Below, piece by piece: positions 32,656 through 40,695 of a stretch of DNA of 64,000 nt; the first letter of the stretch is position 1; the number at the start of each line of letters is the position of its first letter. The notes below the pieces were generated by a model. It saw only the letters and a list, made by a program, of their open reading frames with translations, had not been told where the DNA came from and did no database searches. The stretch is taken from contig JBEKHB010000010.1 of assembly GCA_050012495.1 (NCBI GenBank), positions 1-64,000 on the forward strand, in the 5' to 3' direction. The position numbers and the translations under genes are program-made. The DNA comes from BOG-1155 sp050012495 (GTDB lineage Bacteria; Desulfobacterota; Syntrophorhabdia; Syntrophorhabdales; WCHB1-27).

Positions 32656-33732
32656 ATGACCTTAAATGGGGACAAGCCGGTGACGAGGAGAGATTTCTTG
32701 AAAGCGACTTGCACCGTTACAGCCTTCGGTCTTTCGCCCTTTCGGAAAACGAGGGAAGTGCCGGTTGAAGGCAAAAGAAACCCAGGGAAATGGGGCTATG
32801 TGGACCAAAGGGGCAACATGACGATTTCCCCTCACTTCGATAGGGCCGGCTCATTTCGTGAAGGACTGGCGTGCGCGACTTCCCGTAACCTTTCAGGCTA
32901 CATTGACAGGACAGGCGGCTGGGCAATAACGCCCCGGTTTGACGCGGGCGGAGCATTCGGCGAAGGTCTTGCGCCGGTCATGAAGGGGGACCGATGGGGT
33001 TTCATAGACAGGAAGGGGCATATCGTGATCGAACCTCAGTTCGAGTATGCATCGCCTTTCGATCAAGGGTTAGCTGAGGTGAAGAAAAGCGGTGTGAGCG
33101 CCAACCTTATTGATGCGTCCGGCCGGATGGTATTCGAGCCGCCTCCTGCGTTCTATGGCCTTTCCGAGGGCCTCGCGGTCGCCATCGACCGAGAGGGCTA
33201 TTTTTTCGTGGACAGGCAAGGGGACAAGATGTTCGATAGGACATTCGATCTGGCACTGCCCTTTTCGGAAGGCATGGCCGTGATCGTCTTTGACAACAAT
33301 CGCCGCGGTTTTATCGACAGGTGCGGCACGGTGCTCACGAAGTCCCATTGGTGCGGCTGTGGTTCCGTTTCGGAGGGGCTCGCGGTGGTCGTAACGAAGG
33401 AGAATAACTGTTCTCATATGTACGGGTACATCGACAAAATCGGCAATACCGCAATCGAGTGCCGGTTCGACGACGCACGCGACTTTGCAAGCGGGGTTGC
33501 ACCGGTCCGGCAGGGAGACAGGTGGGCCCTGATCGATGCACAGGGCACCATAAAAACCCCCTACAAGTTCGAATGGGTTGGGCGTCGCAATGAGGGACTG
33601 GCCTCTGCAATGGCCGACGGCAAATGGGGATTTGTGGATGTCTCCGGAACTTTCGTGGTCCCTCCGCGATACGCCTCTGTTTACGGCTTTTCGGAGGGTC
33701 TTGCAGCCGTAAAGGACTGCCCGGAGTCGTGA
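32656..33732 (+). CDS. WG-repeat protein with Tat-type signal
   Basis: The 358-residue product begins with a twin-arginine signal (TRRDFLKATCTVTAFG, residues about 10-25). At least seven WG repeats follow, each of the form GKWGYVDQRG...PHFD.A.SF.EGLA. WG repeats form beta-rich propeller- or solenoid-like binding domains. Export by Tat would place it in the periplasm; a tatA gene lies 4.3 kb away. Its neighbour at 33760 is a second WG-repeat protein, so one may derive from the other. Ligand unknown. Confidence 0.8.
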   Translation: MTLNGDKPVTRRDFLKATCTVTAFGLSPFRKTREVPVEGKRNPGKWGYVDQRGNMTISPHFDRAGSFREGLACATSRNLSGYIDRTGGWAITPRFDAGGAFGEGLAPVMKGDRWGFIDRKGHIVIEPQFEYASPFDQGLAEVKKSGVSANLIDASGRMVFEPPPAFYGLSEGLAVAIDREGYFFVDRQGDKMFDRTFDLALPFSEGMAVIVFDNNRRGFIDRCGTVLTKSHWCGCGSVSEGLAVVVTKENNCSHMYGYIDKIGNTAIECRFDDARDFASGVAPVRQGDRWALIDAQGTIKTPYKFEWVGRRNEGLASAMADGKWGFVDVSGTFVVPPRYASVYGFSEGLAAVKDCPES

Positions 33733-33759
33733 AGATAAAAGTGCCGGCAGGAGGACAAG

Positions 33760-34872
33760 ATGCCTGAGATGATGCACAAGCTTCATTGTCCGCCCCTTGG
33801 CGCGGAGCCAAGAGCAGACGGGGATCACGTGGTGGAGAAGAAGCTCGTGTACGGATACATCGGGTCGGATGGAAGGATCAGAATTACCCCCCGATTCGAC
33901 CTTGCCTTCGATTTCAGGGAGGGATGCGCCCCGGCGCTTTTCGATGGCAGGTGGGGCTATATCGGTAGGGCCGGAGAATATATCATTCCTCCACAGTTCG
34001 AGGAAGCCGGCCAATTCTCCGAGGGTCTCGCCTGCGTTGAGCCTCTGCAGCCGGAGGGAGGTTCCCATGGCGCCGTGGGACCGGGGCCGGACGCTCTGCT
34101 TCTCCCGCCCGATCTGGAACGGGAAGACGGTTCGTGCCGCTATGCGCAGTTCGGCTACATAGACCACGCGGATGTCCTTGTCATTGAGCCCAGGTTCAGG
34201 AACGGATCCTCCTTTTCCGAGGGCCTTGTTAGCGTTAACGTAGATGGGGTATGGGGGTACATGGACAGGAACGGAACGTACGTGGTACCGCCGGGATTTG
34301 AATCCGCGGGCGCTTTTTCCGGAGGAGTGGCCGCCGTGAAGCAGGAGGGGTTGTTCTTCTACATCGACAGGAGGGGAAAGAGGGCGATACCCGGAGAATT
34401 CACTGTGGCATTTACGTTTCGACAGGGGCTTGGATGCGTCAGGGTGGGGCAGGAATGGGGTTTTGTCGATATGCGCGGGCGCGTATTCATGATGCCCGAG
34501 GGGTCCAAGGGTGGCTCTTCTGGATTCTCAGAGGGGAGGGCGGAGTTTATAATGGGAGAGAAGACAGGCTTCATCAATGCGAACGGGCAAGTCGTGATCG
34601 AGCCACAGTTTGAGGTCGTGTCTTCGTTCAAAGAAGGCCTCAATGCGGTTGCCATCGGCGGCGAATCCTGGTACATAGATCATTATGGCAGGAGAGCCAT
34701 CGATGCCACATATGAATGGGCGGGCGATTTTTCTCACGGGCTTGCTCCGGTGCAAATCGGAGGCAAATGGGGCTATATCGACCGGACGGGACGTTTCGTT
34801 ATCGAGCCCGCCTTCGATGAAGCCTCTTCCTTTTCCGGAGGGCTTGCGGTGATCGGCACAGACGCGGCGTAA
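33760..34872 (+). CDS. WG-repeat protein, cytoplasmic paralogue
   Basis: The 370-residue product carries about seven WG repeats (for example RWGYIGRAGEYIIPPQFEEA, KWGYIDRTGRFVIEPAFDEA). It lacks the Tat or any other signal peptide of its upstream neighbour. A non-repeat insert at about residues 92-124 is rich in Gly/Pro. It starts 27 bp after the first WG gene and is followed 45 bp later by a WYL regulator, giving a three-gene same-strand group. A sensing or scaffold role is possible; nothing more specific can be said. Confidence 0.8.
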   Translation: MPEMMHKLHCPPLGAEPRADGDHVVEKKLVYGYIGSDGRIRITPRFDLAFDFREGCAPALFDGRWGYIGRAGEYIIPPQFEEAGQFSEGLACVEPLQPEGGSHGAVGPGPDALLLPPDLEREDGSCRYAQFGYIDHADVLVIEPRFRNGSSFSEGLVSVNVDGVWGYMDRNGTYVVPPGFESAGAFSGGVAAVKQEGLFFYIDRRGKRAIPGEFTVAFTFRQGLGCVRVGQEWGFVDMRGRVFMMPEGSKGGSSGFSEGRAEFIMGEKTGFINANGQVVIEPQFEVVSSFKEGLNAVAIGGESWYIDHYGRRAIDATYEWAGDFSHGLAPVQIGGKWGYIDRTGRFVIEPAFDEASSFSGGLAVIGTDAA

Positions 34873-34917
34873 GCCGATGGAACTTCCGTGCACAAACGGT
34901 GTCTCCAAGGAGGCGTT

Positions 34918-35865
34918 ATGTCCTACAAGTTCGACTCGTTGATTATACTCCTCAACAAGCTGGACAGGGGAGAAAAGGTAACGGTCCGTTCGCTCATTGA
35001 GGACCTGCAGATGAGTGAGCGTACCGTTCATCGCTATCTGGTGACGCTTCGGACGGCGTTTCCCATTTCCTATGATCGGCACACGGGGAGCTATGCCTTC
35101 GAAGACGGTTACACCCTCAAGAGACCTGACTTATCGCGTGAAGAGGTTATCACCTTCGCCCTCGCCAAAAACATGCTCACAAACCTTGGTCCGGGCATGG
35201 AGAAAGGCCTGGAATCTATCGCCCGCAAGATCTCGATGGCGTCAAATCGGCCTTCGGAAGGAATTTCGATCGGACCGGATCAGGCCCCCGCGAGCGGCAG
35301 CCAGTACATCATCCCTCTTCAACAGGCACTCAGCAACTACCAGTCCCTGGAGATAGTATACAGAAGGCTTTATGACGATGAGACGACAAAGAGAATAGTC
35401 GATCCCTACTATCTGTTTTTCAGGGAAGGGTTCTGGAACCTTCGCGGCTACTGCCGGCTGAGAAAAGCATTGAGGACCTTTGCCCTGGACAGGATCGTTG
35501 AGCTGAAGTTAACGGGTCGTTACTTCGTCCCCATGCACCTGACCCCTCACGATGAACTGCCCGGCTCATTTGGCAGTTACCTCGACGATGAAGAGGTAGA
35601 AGTGGTGGTGAGATTCGACACGGAAATCAAACCGTACGTGACGCGAAAAAAGTGGCACCAAAGCCAGATAGATGCGGAATTGCCGGACGGGAGGCTGGAG
35701 CTGAGGTTTGTCGTGAACGGAACGGAAGATATCAGGAAATGGCTCTATCAGTGGATACCCTACGTCGAGGTAGTCTCACCTGAGGAACTAAGAGAAACGC
35801 TGGTAGCCGAACTCTCTGAAACTGTCAACAGACACAAAGGCGTACAGGTCTTTACCCCTCCATAA
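34918..35865 (+). CDS. HTH-WYL transcriptional regulator
   Basis: The start after AAGGAGGCGTT gives a 315-residue protein. The N-terminal winged helix (about 1-60, VRSLIEDLQMSERTVHRYLVTLR) recognises DNA. The WYL domain (about 130-215) has LEIVYRRLYDD, DPYYLFFREGFWNLRGYC and ALDRIVELKLTG, and a C-terminal WCX extension follows. WYL proteins sense nucleic acids or nucleotides and often control defence or stress islands. Its place at the end of the WG-repeat genes in an accessory region fits that, as an inference. Confidence 0.85.
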   Translation: MSYKFDSLIILLNKLDRGEKVTVRSLIEDLQMSERTVHRYLVTLRTAFPISYDRHTGSYAFEDGYTLKRPDLSREEVITFALAKNMLTNLGPGMEKGLESIARKISMASNRPSEGISIGPDQAPASGSQYIIPLQQALSNYQSLEIVYRRLYDDETTKRIVDPYYLFFREGFWNLRGYCRLRKALRTFALDRIVELKLTGRYFVPMHLTPHDELPGSFGSYLDDEEVEVVVRFDTEIKPYVTRKKWHQSQIDAELPDGRLELRFVVNGTEDIRKWLYQWIPYVEVVSPEELRETLVAELSETVNRHKGVQVFTPP

Positions 35866-35928
35866 AATCCAATCGGAACGGACGGATAGGCCTTTATCGT
35901 AAGAATGGGTACCAGCACCCTTCGATAT

Positions 35929-35947
35929 CAGGATACTGCGTATCCTG
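35929..35947. repeat. Perfect 8-bp palindrome in intergenic space
   Basis: CAGGATAC-TGC-GTATCCTG lies 64 bp after the WYL gene and ahead of a convergent gene. There is no T run, so it is more likely a protein-binding dyad than a terminator. It is a possible WYL operator, but it lies downstream of that gene. Confidence 0.4.
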
Positions 35948-36044
35948 TCGTCGGCTGGACGAGTTTGTCGGGGCACCGGAGTATGGCTTCCGCCACCGCA
36001 GGAAGCGGTGCCATGAGGGACAAGGAGGAGCAACCTCTTTTTGG

Positions 36045-36350
36045 TTATCTGTTCCGGCTTTTCGCATATGTGCGATTGATGCTTTGGATTCCCGCTTCCA
36101 TTTTCTGGCGTGCAGAAGGGTTAGCCGAGTGCACGATGATTTTGGGGGGATCGAAATCTTGTGTAGCCACCGCCTCTTCTATCCAGAGAATTACGTCGTA
36201 ACCGGTGCCCCTGACATCATCTCCAAGGTCATGGTCCAAACTTATTTCGCCCACGCTTCCTGTCTTCAAGATATCGATGGCGTCCTTCGGGCTACGCACG
36301 TGTATCCACCCTTCCGGCGGGTTACGTTCATCATCCAGGAACAGCTTCAT
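36045..36350 (-). CDS. cREC-domain protein (cyclic-phosphate-processing receiver-like)
   Basis: The 101-residue product MKLFLDDERNPPEGW... has the receiver-like signature of the cREC family: LFLDDERNPP at the first acidic pocket, EISLDHDLGDD (about 36-46) at the position of the phospho-acceptor, and KIIVHSANPSARQKME near 73-88. These domains occur with nucleotide- or polynucleotide-processing enzymes in conflict systems. Its start overlaps the upstream gene by 4 bp (ATGA), so the two are translationally coupled. Confidence 0.7.
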   Translation of the reverse strand: MKLFLDDERNPPEGWIHVRSPKDAIDILKTGSVGEISLDHDLGDDVRGTGYDVILWIEEAVATQDFDPPKIIVHSANPSARQKMEAGIQSINRTYAKSRNR

Positions 36351-36865
36351 GACGGGGAGCGGACTATGACCGGGAACGCGCGGACAAACGCCTCCAACCC
36401 CTCCCGTGCTTTTGTCGGCTCCACATCCTCTTCCTTGACGATCTTGGCCCATGTCGTATGACCCTCTTCTCCAAAAAGCAAAATCCAGCGGGAAGGTTGG
36501 AAATTCTCATTGATCCACTTCAATAATGGCTCAAAACCATGTTCTGTGAGCAGTTCCCTGCGGGAACGGTAGAACTTTTTTGAGCCTGGCAGGCAAAAAC
36601 CACAATAGTGATCGCCGACGGAGTTGCGGCGCGGGAGAATATCGAACTCGCTCAGGATATCCCAGCACCCCCCATGATGGTTTATGACCACCCCGATATC
36701 TCCTTTTCCATGAATAATAACAGCTATCTCAGGCGCGACACCGTGGAAGCTGATTTCAAGATGTCCGTCCCTGGCCTTAGATATCCCGGGCTCGACAATG
36801 AAGCGCGTGTGACTCTCAGATAGCCACGAGATAAATGCTATTGCAAATCGATTTCTCTCCTTCAG
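36347..36865 (-). CDS. Hypothetical protein, probable CTG start
   Basis: The minus-strand reading from 36865 gives 172 residues with consistent protein-like composition (RFIVEPGISKARDGHLEISF, then GDIGVVINHHGGCWDIL). There is no ATG, GTG or TTG before the GTG at 36691, which would remove one third of it. A perfect AGGAGG site (minus strand of 36872-36877) lies six bases before a CTG at 36865-36863, the most likely initiator. Alternatively a start codon was lost by mutation or sequencing error. It contains no recognised domain and is coupled to the cREC gene. Confidence 0.55.
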   Translation of the reverse strand: MKERNRFAIAFISWLSESHTRFIVEPGISKARDGHLEISFHGVAPEIAVIIHGKGDIGVVINHHGGCWDILSEFDILPRRNSVGDHYCGFCLPGSKKFYRSRRELLTEHGFEPLLKWINENFQPSRWILLFGEEGHTTWAKIVKEEDVEPTKAREGLEAFVRAFPVIVRSPS

Positions 36866-36988
36866 GGAGTGCCTCCTATGCTATTGATGACCGGGGCTTC
36901 CTCAATTATTTCAGTAGTTCCGTTTCGGACCCGCCTGTCCTGGATTTCAAAAGATCCCTCAAAACGGTGGAGGATGACCGGGACCGGT

Positions 36989-37279
36989 TCAAAATAGCCC
37001 CATCGCTACATACTCTTTCTCATCCTTAGGAAACCTGTCGGATTCGGTCCAGCCTTCTTCCCTGAGGTCGGTGATGATGTGCATCCGTGCAGCAACGCCT
37101 GCCTCTTCTCCGAACTGTCTGACCGCCTCCCGAATACCCTGTTCGTGGTGCCGCTTGCGCCGGTGCCTCGCTCCGTATTCCGGGGTTCTGTAAAACTCGT
37201 CGAGCCACAGATGCACTTCGGCGTAGGTCTTCCCCAGGACTTCTTCTGTTTCGTCGCAGTGCTTTTGAAAGGATGCCAT
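36989..37279 (-). CDS. Small conserved hypothetical protein (HRRKRHH motif)
   Basis: The start after GGGGAGACC gives 96 residues: a helix SFQKHCDETEEVLG, then YAEVHLWLDEFY, a basic block ARHRRKRHHEQGI (about 44-56), and an end VAARMHIITDLREEGW. The arrangement (WLDEF then HR..RHH..G) recalls the DUF6915-type family of uncharacterised proteins. It lies upstream of the cREC pair on the same strand. Role unknown. Confidence 0.55.
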   Translation of the reverse strand: MASFQKHCDETEEVLGKTYAEVHLWLDEFYRTPEYGARHRRKRHHEQGIREAVRQFGEEAGVAARMHIITDLREEGWTESDRFPKDEKEYVAMGLF

Positions 37280-37485
37280 TACGGTCTCCCCTGGCTCCCC
37301 TCTATTCTCTCTGTACATAAGACTACCATACACGACTGCCAACAGTCTGACAGGATGAGCACCAGCCTGCTCCGTAACAAGAAACTTTTCTTCCTCTTCC
37401 TGATCCTGCCGGACTGGTGGCAGCGTGGCCCTGTACACTGTCAGAAGCAGATACGTAGCGTAGCCACTCCCCGGAGCGACAAACT

Positions 37486-37959
37486 ATGAAGCAGAGGGAA
37501 GAGGCAGCCAAGAAAGCCGAGGGAGAGACTGTTGCAATTCCTGCCTCTCAGCGCGAAACCATCCTTATCGTAGAGGATGACAAAACTACGCGAGAGCTAA
37601 TCGCTGAGCTGGTCAGCGAAGATCACCCCGACCTTCATATCGAAACTGCGTCCGATGGCCTGGAGGCTTTAAGTAAGATAGCTGAACGCGTCCCGTCCAT
37701 TCTAATTACAAACATCGTCATGCCCAGAATGGATGGCATAGAGTTACTGAAAACTCTTCATAAAAAAGGAATTACCCTACCAACAATCGTCACATCTGGG
37801 CATTGGAAGCCTGAGGCTTTCGAGGAGTGGCTTACCCAGGAGGGTATTTCCCGCAAGGAAGAGTTTTTATTTTTGCGGAAACCTTTTCGATTGGAACAAG
37901 TGCAGACGTGGTTAGAGAAGGTTCGGAAGGGCAAACTCGAAGGCACAGAGCACAATTGA
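37486..37959 (+). CDS. Receiver-domain protein lacking the phospho-acceptor Asp
   Basis: The 157-residue protein has a polar N-terminal extension (1-24) and one CheY-like receiver domain (about 25-145): acidic pair Asp31/Asp32 (VEDDKTTREL), PRMDG after the active strand, a conserved Ser/Thr at TSGHW and Lys132 (RKPF). The residue at the phospho-acceptor position is Asn76 (ILITNIVMP) instead of Asp. It therefore cannot be phosphorylated in the usual way and is either a pseudo-receiver or constitutively in one state. No output domain or kinase gene is adjacent. Confidence 0.75.
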   Translation: MKQREEAAKKAEGETVAIPASQRETILIVEDDKTTRELIAELVSEDHPDLHIETASDGLEALSKIAERVPSILITNIVMPRMDGIELLKTLHKKGITLPTIVTSGHWKPEAFEEWLTQEGISRKEEFLFLRKPFRLEQVQTWLEKVRKGKLEGTEHN

Positions 37960-38109
37960 CACTGCAACTGCGGCTAGTCTCGATTTTGAACCCATGGTGC
38001 TGTATAAAAGCAACATGTCTTCCTTATTCACGATCAAAGTCAAAAGGTCGCATATTCAACTTCCAGGTGAAAGGGGAAAGCAACGGGGCAGCCGCGCCGG
38101 CGCCGTCCG

Positions 38110-38310
38110 TCATAGAAGCTCTGCGGCCAGCAGGGCAAGAGGGCTCCGGATTGTCTTGGCAAGGGTGACGTGGCCGTAAAGAGGCTGCCCCTTGAACCTG
38201 CTTACCAGATAGCTGAGCCCGTTCGAGCCGGCATCCGGATAGGGCGAGTCGATCCGGTGAATATCGCCGGTGAGCACTCGCGGACGGATGAGGAGGCCGC
38301 ATTTGCCGGT
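38110..38310 (-). pseudogene. PhoH-like ATPase, C-terminal fragment
   Basis: The minus strand is open for about 66 codons and encodes RVLTGDIHRIDSPYPDAGSN, then GLSYLVSRFKGQPLYGHVTL and a TIRSPLALLAAELL end. This is the hallmark C-terminus of PIN-PhoH (YlaK-type) ATPases, where the block reads VLTGDxxQID...SNGLxYLVxRFKGQ. A stop codon lies just upstream in frame (before 38310), and no start or Walker A region is present. It is the decayed tail of a lost phoH-like gene. Confidence 0.65.
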
Positions 38311-38410
38311 TTACGGACAGGCGCTTTTGTGTTATATTATATGCAGAACCTCAAGGAAGCTTTGGGTCCGACGAAACGTGCTCGCCCGGGACCGGACGGC
38401 CCGGTCGTGA

Positions 38411-38719
38411 TTAGATAAAAGCGCTGACGAGGGTCAATGCCTTCGATGTCATGTACTCAAAGTACTGATCGTTCGTCATCGCCCTGGATAAGTCGAAATA
38501 ACCCTCATCCTGAAGGGCGTCGATGATTTCGCCGTTATTGGTTGTGTGAGGGCAATAATTTACGAGACAGCTACCGGTGGTGAGATTGACGTCGACTGAA
38601 TCAACGCCGTTGACACCCCTCAGCAGTTGTTTCACTGCTGCTGCCACGGTCTCGTTATTTTTGATGACGGGGCTCTTGACCCGCAGTCTGCCCGGGACGT
38701 GGTGCACGTAATAGCTCAT
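38411..38719 (-). CDS. HMA-like domain protein
   Basis: The 102-residue product has an HMA_2-type ferredoxin-like fold: YVHHVPGRLRVKSPVI (about 4-19), VAAAVKQLLRGVNGVDSVDVNLTTGSCLVNY (about 25-55), and a C-terminal helix. It has no CxxC metal site. It is read divergently from the DUF5132/P-type ATPase genes, which carry two more such domains, so it is probably part of the same system. Confidence 0.75.
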   Translation of the reverse strand: MSYYVHHVPGRLRVKSPVIKNNETVAAAVKQLLRGVNGVDSVDVNLTTGSCLVNYCPHTTNNGEIIDALQDEGYFDLSRAMTNDQYFEYMTSKALTLVSAFI

Positions 38720-38995
38720 CAGGATAGCTCCTTAGGTTTCTGTGACTTGAGTGGTTCTCCATGGTACAGAGTGTAGCAGGCTGTTATTAAGGGAGTTTTA
38801 GGAAATAATTAATTTTTGGTTAATTGTGCCCATTTGGCGGAGGCCCCACGAGACGGCGAGGGGGCCGGGAATAATGAGGCGTGGTCCTCTCTTTTCAGAG
38901 GCGGGTAATGAAAAAACTGCTGCGCCCTAGGGACAACCGGGGCTTCCGGTATTATAATTAACTGTCGGCGCGTGTCGCCCGAGAAGGAGGTTCAT
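38720..38995. other. Divergent intergenic region
   Basis: Separates the minus-strand HMA-like gene from the plus-strand DUF5132 gene. A TATAAT-like hexamer at 38953-38958 could serve the plus-strand operon; the -35 is unclear. A TTGGTTAATTG block near 38815-38825 recurs at about 46754-46764, in another intergenic space. Confidence 0.35.
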
Positions 38996-39283
38996 ATGGG
39001 ATTGTTTGGCAACGGGTGGAAGGGGAACATCCTCGGGGGTCTGGCTATAGGCATCGGGAGTGCCGTTTTGGGACCCGTCTTGATACCGATACTTTCCCGT
39101 ACGGCAAAGCCTCTCGCGAAAGCGGCAATAAAGGGCGGGCTCGTCATGTACGAGAAGGGCAAAGAGAAGCTCGCCGAAGCGCAGGAAGTCGTCGAGGATC
39201 TTCTGGCAGAGGCCCACTCCGAGCTGGACGAGGAGGCGGCAGCACGCAGCGAGCCTCCCAAGGTTGGATCGGAGGAGGGGTGA
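38996..39283 (+). CDS. DUF5132 family membrane-associated protein
   Basis: The 95-residue product has a hydrophobic N-terminal segment (ILGGLAIGIGSAVLGPVLIPIL, about 12-33), then RTAKPLAKAAIKGGLVMYEKGKEKLAEAQEVVEDLLAEA, typical of DUF5132. AAGGAGG lies seven bases before the ATG, and the stop overlaps the next start (TGATG). The family is usually found near HMA-domain proteins and P-type ATPases, as here. It probably sits at the inner membrane as an accessory to the transporter; that role is inferred. Confidence 0.75.
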   Translation: MGLFGNGWKGNILGGLAIGIGSAVLGPVLIPILSRTAKPLAKAAIKGGLVMYEKGKEKLAEAQEVVEDLLAEAHSELDEEAAARSEPPKVGSEEG

Positions 39284-39837
39284 TGGTTCCCGAGGCTCGC
39301 ATAGTCCACCGCATTGCCGGCAGGATGCGCGTCAGGGTGCCTTCGCGCAGAGGAGATCCGGCATATTTTTCCACCGTTGAGGAAACCCTGCGCAGCCTGA
39401 ATGGCATCGATTGCGTCGAGGCCGACCCGTTGACAGGTGGTATTCTCATCCTGCACGGCGCCGATCCGGGAGCAATCGTCGATTATGCGGCACAGAAGGG
39501 TCTTTTCCTGGCAAAGGAAGAGGCGGCCAAAAAGACGGGAGGCACGGTTCTGCATGACGTGCTGGGCGCCCCCTTCGGCTCGCTCAGCAGGCGGATCAGG
39601 GCGTTCACAGGCAACACAGCGGACCTTTCCGGTCTTATGGTGCTCGGACTCCTGACCGTCGGCGTGTATCAGATCGCCCGGGGCAACTTCGCCGCGCCTG
39701 CCTGGTACACGGCCTTCTGGTATGCCCTCGGCATATTCAAACTCGGCCCCGTAGTAAAAGAACCGGATGGTGGGAAAGAGCGGACATCCGCTGAACAGGC
39801 GGGGAAGGAGACGGCAAACCTCGTCAGGTCCCGCTGA
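39283..39837 (+). CDS. HMA_2-domain membrane protein
   Basis: The 184-residue product starts within the stop of the DUF5132 gene. Residues 1-75 form an HMA_2-like domain (ARIVHRIAGRMRVRVPSRRG, then YFSTVEETLRSLNGIDCVEA and GGILILHG) without CxxC. A membrane segment pair follows around residues 113-150 (SGLMVLGLLTVGVYQIARG and TAFWYALGIFKLGPV). It resembles the detached N-terminal part of HMA_2-type P-type ATPases and may regulate or assemble with the ATPase encoded at 40696. Confidence 0.75.
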   Translation: MVPEARIVHRIAGRMRVRVPSRRGDPAYFSTVEETLRSLNGIDCVEADPLTGGILILHGADPGAIVDYAAQKGLFLAKEEAAKKTGGTVLHDVLGAPFGSLSRRIRAFTGNTADLSGLMVLGLLTVGVYQIARGNFAAPAWYTAFWYALGIFKLGPVVKEPDGGKERTSAEQAGKETANLVRSR

Positions 39838-39954
39838 ATCGATGCTCCCCTCGCGGAGAATACATAATATTCCTCATAGTTTAGTGGCATGTTTGCCGGA
39901 CAGGGCCCCGCAAAGGGTGGGGCAGCAAGAAACAAACCGAAGGAGGAAGGACAA

Positions 39955-40689
39955 ATGGCTGACGAGAAGATCGATACGAGCGACGTCGAGAAGGGCGCGC
40001 GGGGAGCGGCCGGCCGGGTAGGCGAGGACCTGGGAAGGGTGGGAACGACGGTGAAAGAGGGCATCGTGAGCAGTCTGAAAGGGTTCAGCGAGATAGAGGC
40101 CGAGATCGTGAGCCTTGTCCGGAATGCGGTTGCCGACTCGTTGAAGGTGAGCGCGGACGTTGCGGCGGTCAGCCTCAACGTCAGCAAAGACGTGGTCAAA
40201 GGCGCCATTTCAGCCACGGAGGAGGTGGGCACCGGTCTGATTCTCAGCACCAAGAGCGTTGCCAAGGGCGTGATCATGGGCGTCGGCGACGTTGGGGGCG
40301 ATGTCGTGACCGTGGCGAGCCAAACCGTGAAGGGTGCGGTTAAAGGCGCATCGGAGATAGGGGCCGATGTCTCTCTCGTCGCCAGGCGTGCAGTGGACGG
40401 CGTCATAGAGGCGGGCAAAGAGATCGGCGGAAACGTCGAAGAGATAGCGAAAGTCGCGGTCGGCGGAGCGGTCGAGGCGGCGGCAGCAATCGGTACGACC
40501 GCCCTGAAGGCGGTGAGAGAGATGCTGATCGGTGTGGTGGAAGGGGTAAAGGATGTGGCCGGTGCGGCCCTGCCCAGCCCGCGCCCGCGTCCTGCGGCTT
40601 CGGCGCCTTCCGCAAAACCGGAGCCGGCGCCGCGTGACGATGTGGGGAAACCTGTTTCGCCACGGGCCAAAGCGAAAGATAAAGCATAG
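39955..40689 (+). CDS. Long amphipathic-helix repeat protein
   Basis: The 244-residue product is almost entirely predicted helix. From about residue 60 to 200 it shows a loose 22-residue periodicity (GVxxGVxxVGxDVxxVAxxxVxGAVxGA), like phasins, apolipoproteins or LEA-type proteins that coat membranes or granules. The tail (about 205-244) is Pro/Ala/Lys-rich. AGGAGGAAGG precedes the ATG. It lies between the HMA_2 gene and the ATPase gene on the same strand. It may bind the membrane surface near the transporter. No homologous family is recognised. Confidence 0.7.
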   Translation: MADEKIDTSDVEKGARGAAGRVGEDLGRVGTTVKEGIVSSLKGFSEIEAEIVSLVRNAVADSLKVSADVAAVSLNVSKDVVKGAISATEEVGTGLILSTKSVAKGVIMGVGDVGGDVVTVASQTVKGAVKGASEIGADVSLVARRAVDGVIEAGKEIGGNVEEIAKVAVGGAVEAAAAIGTTALKAVREMLIGVVEGVKDVAGAALPSPRPRPAASAPSAKPEPAPRDDVGKPVSPRAKAKDKA

Positions 40690-40695
40690 GCTCCG

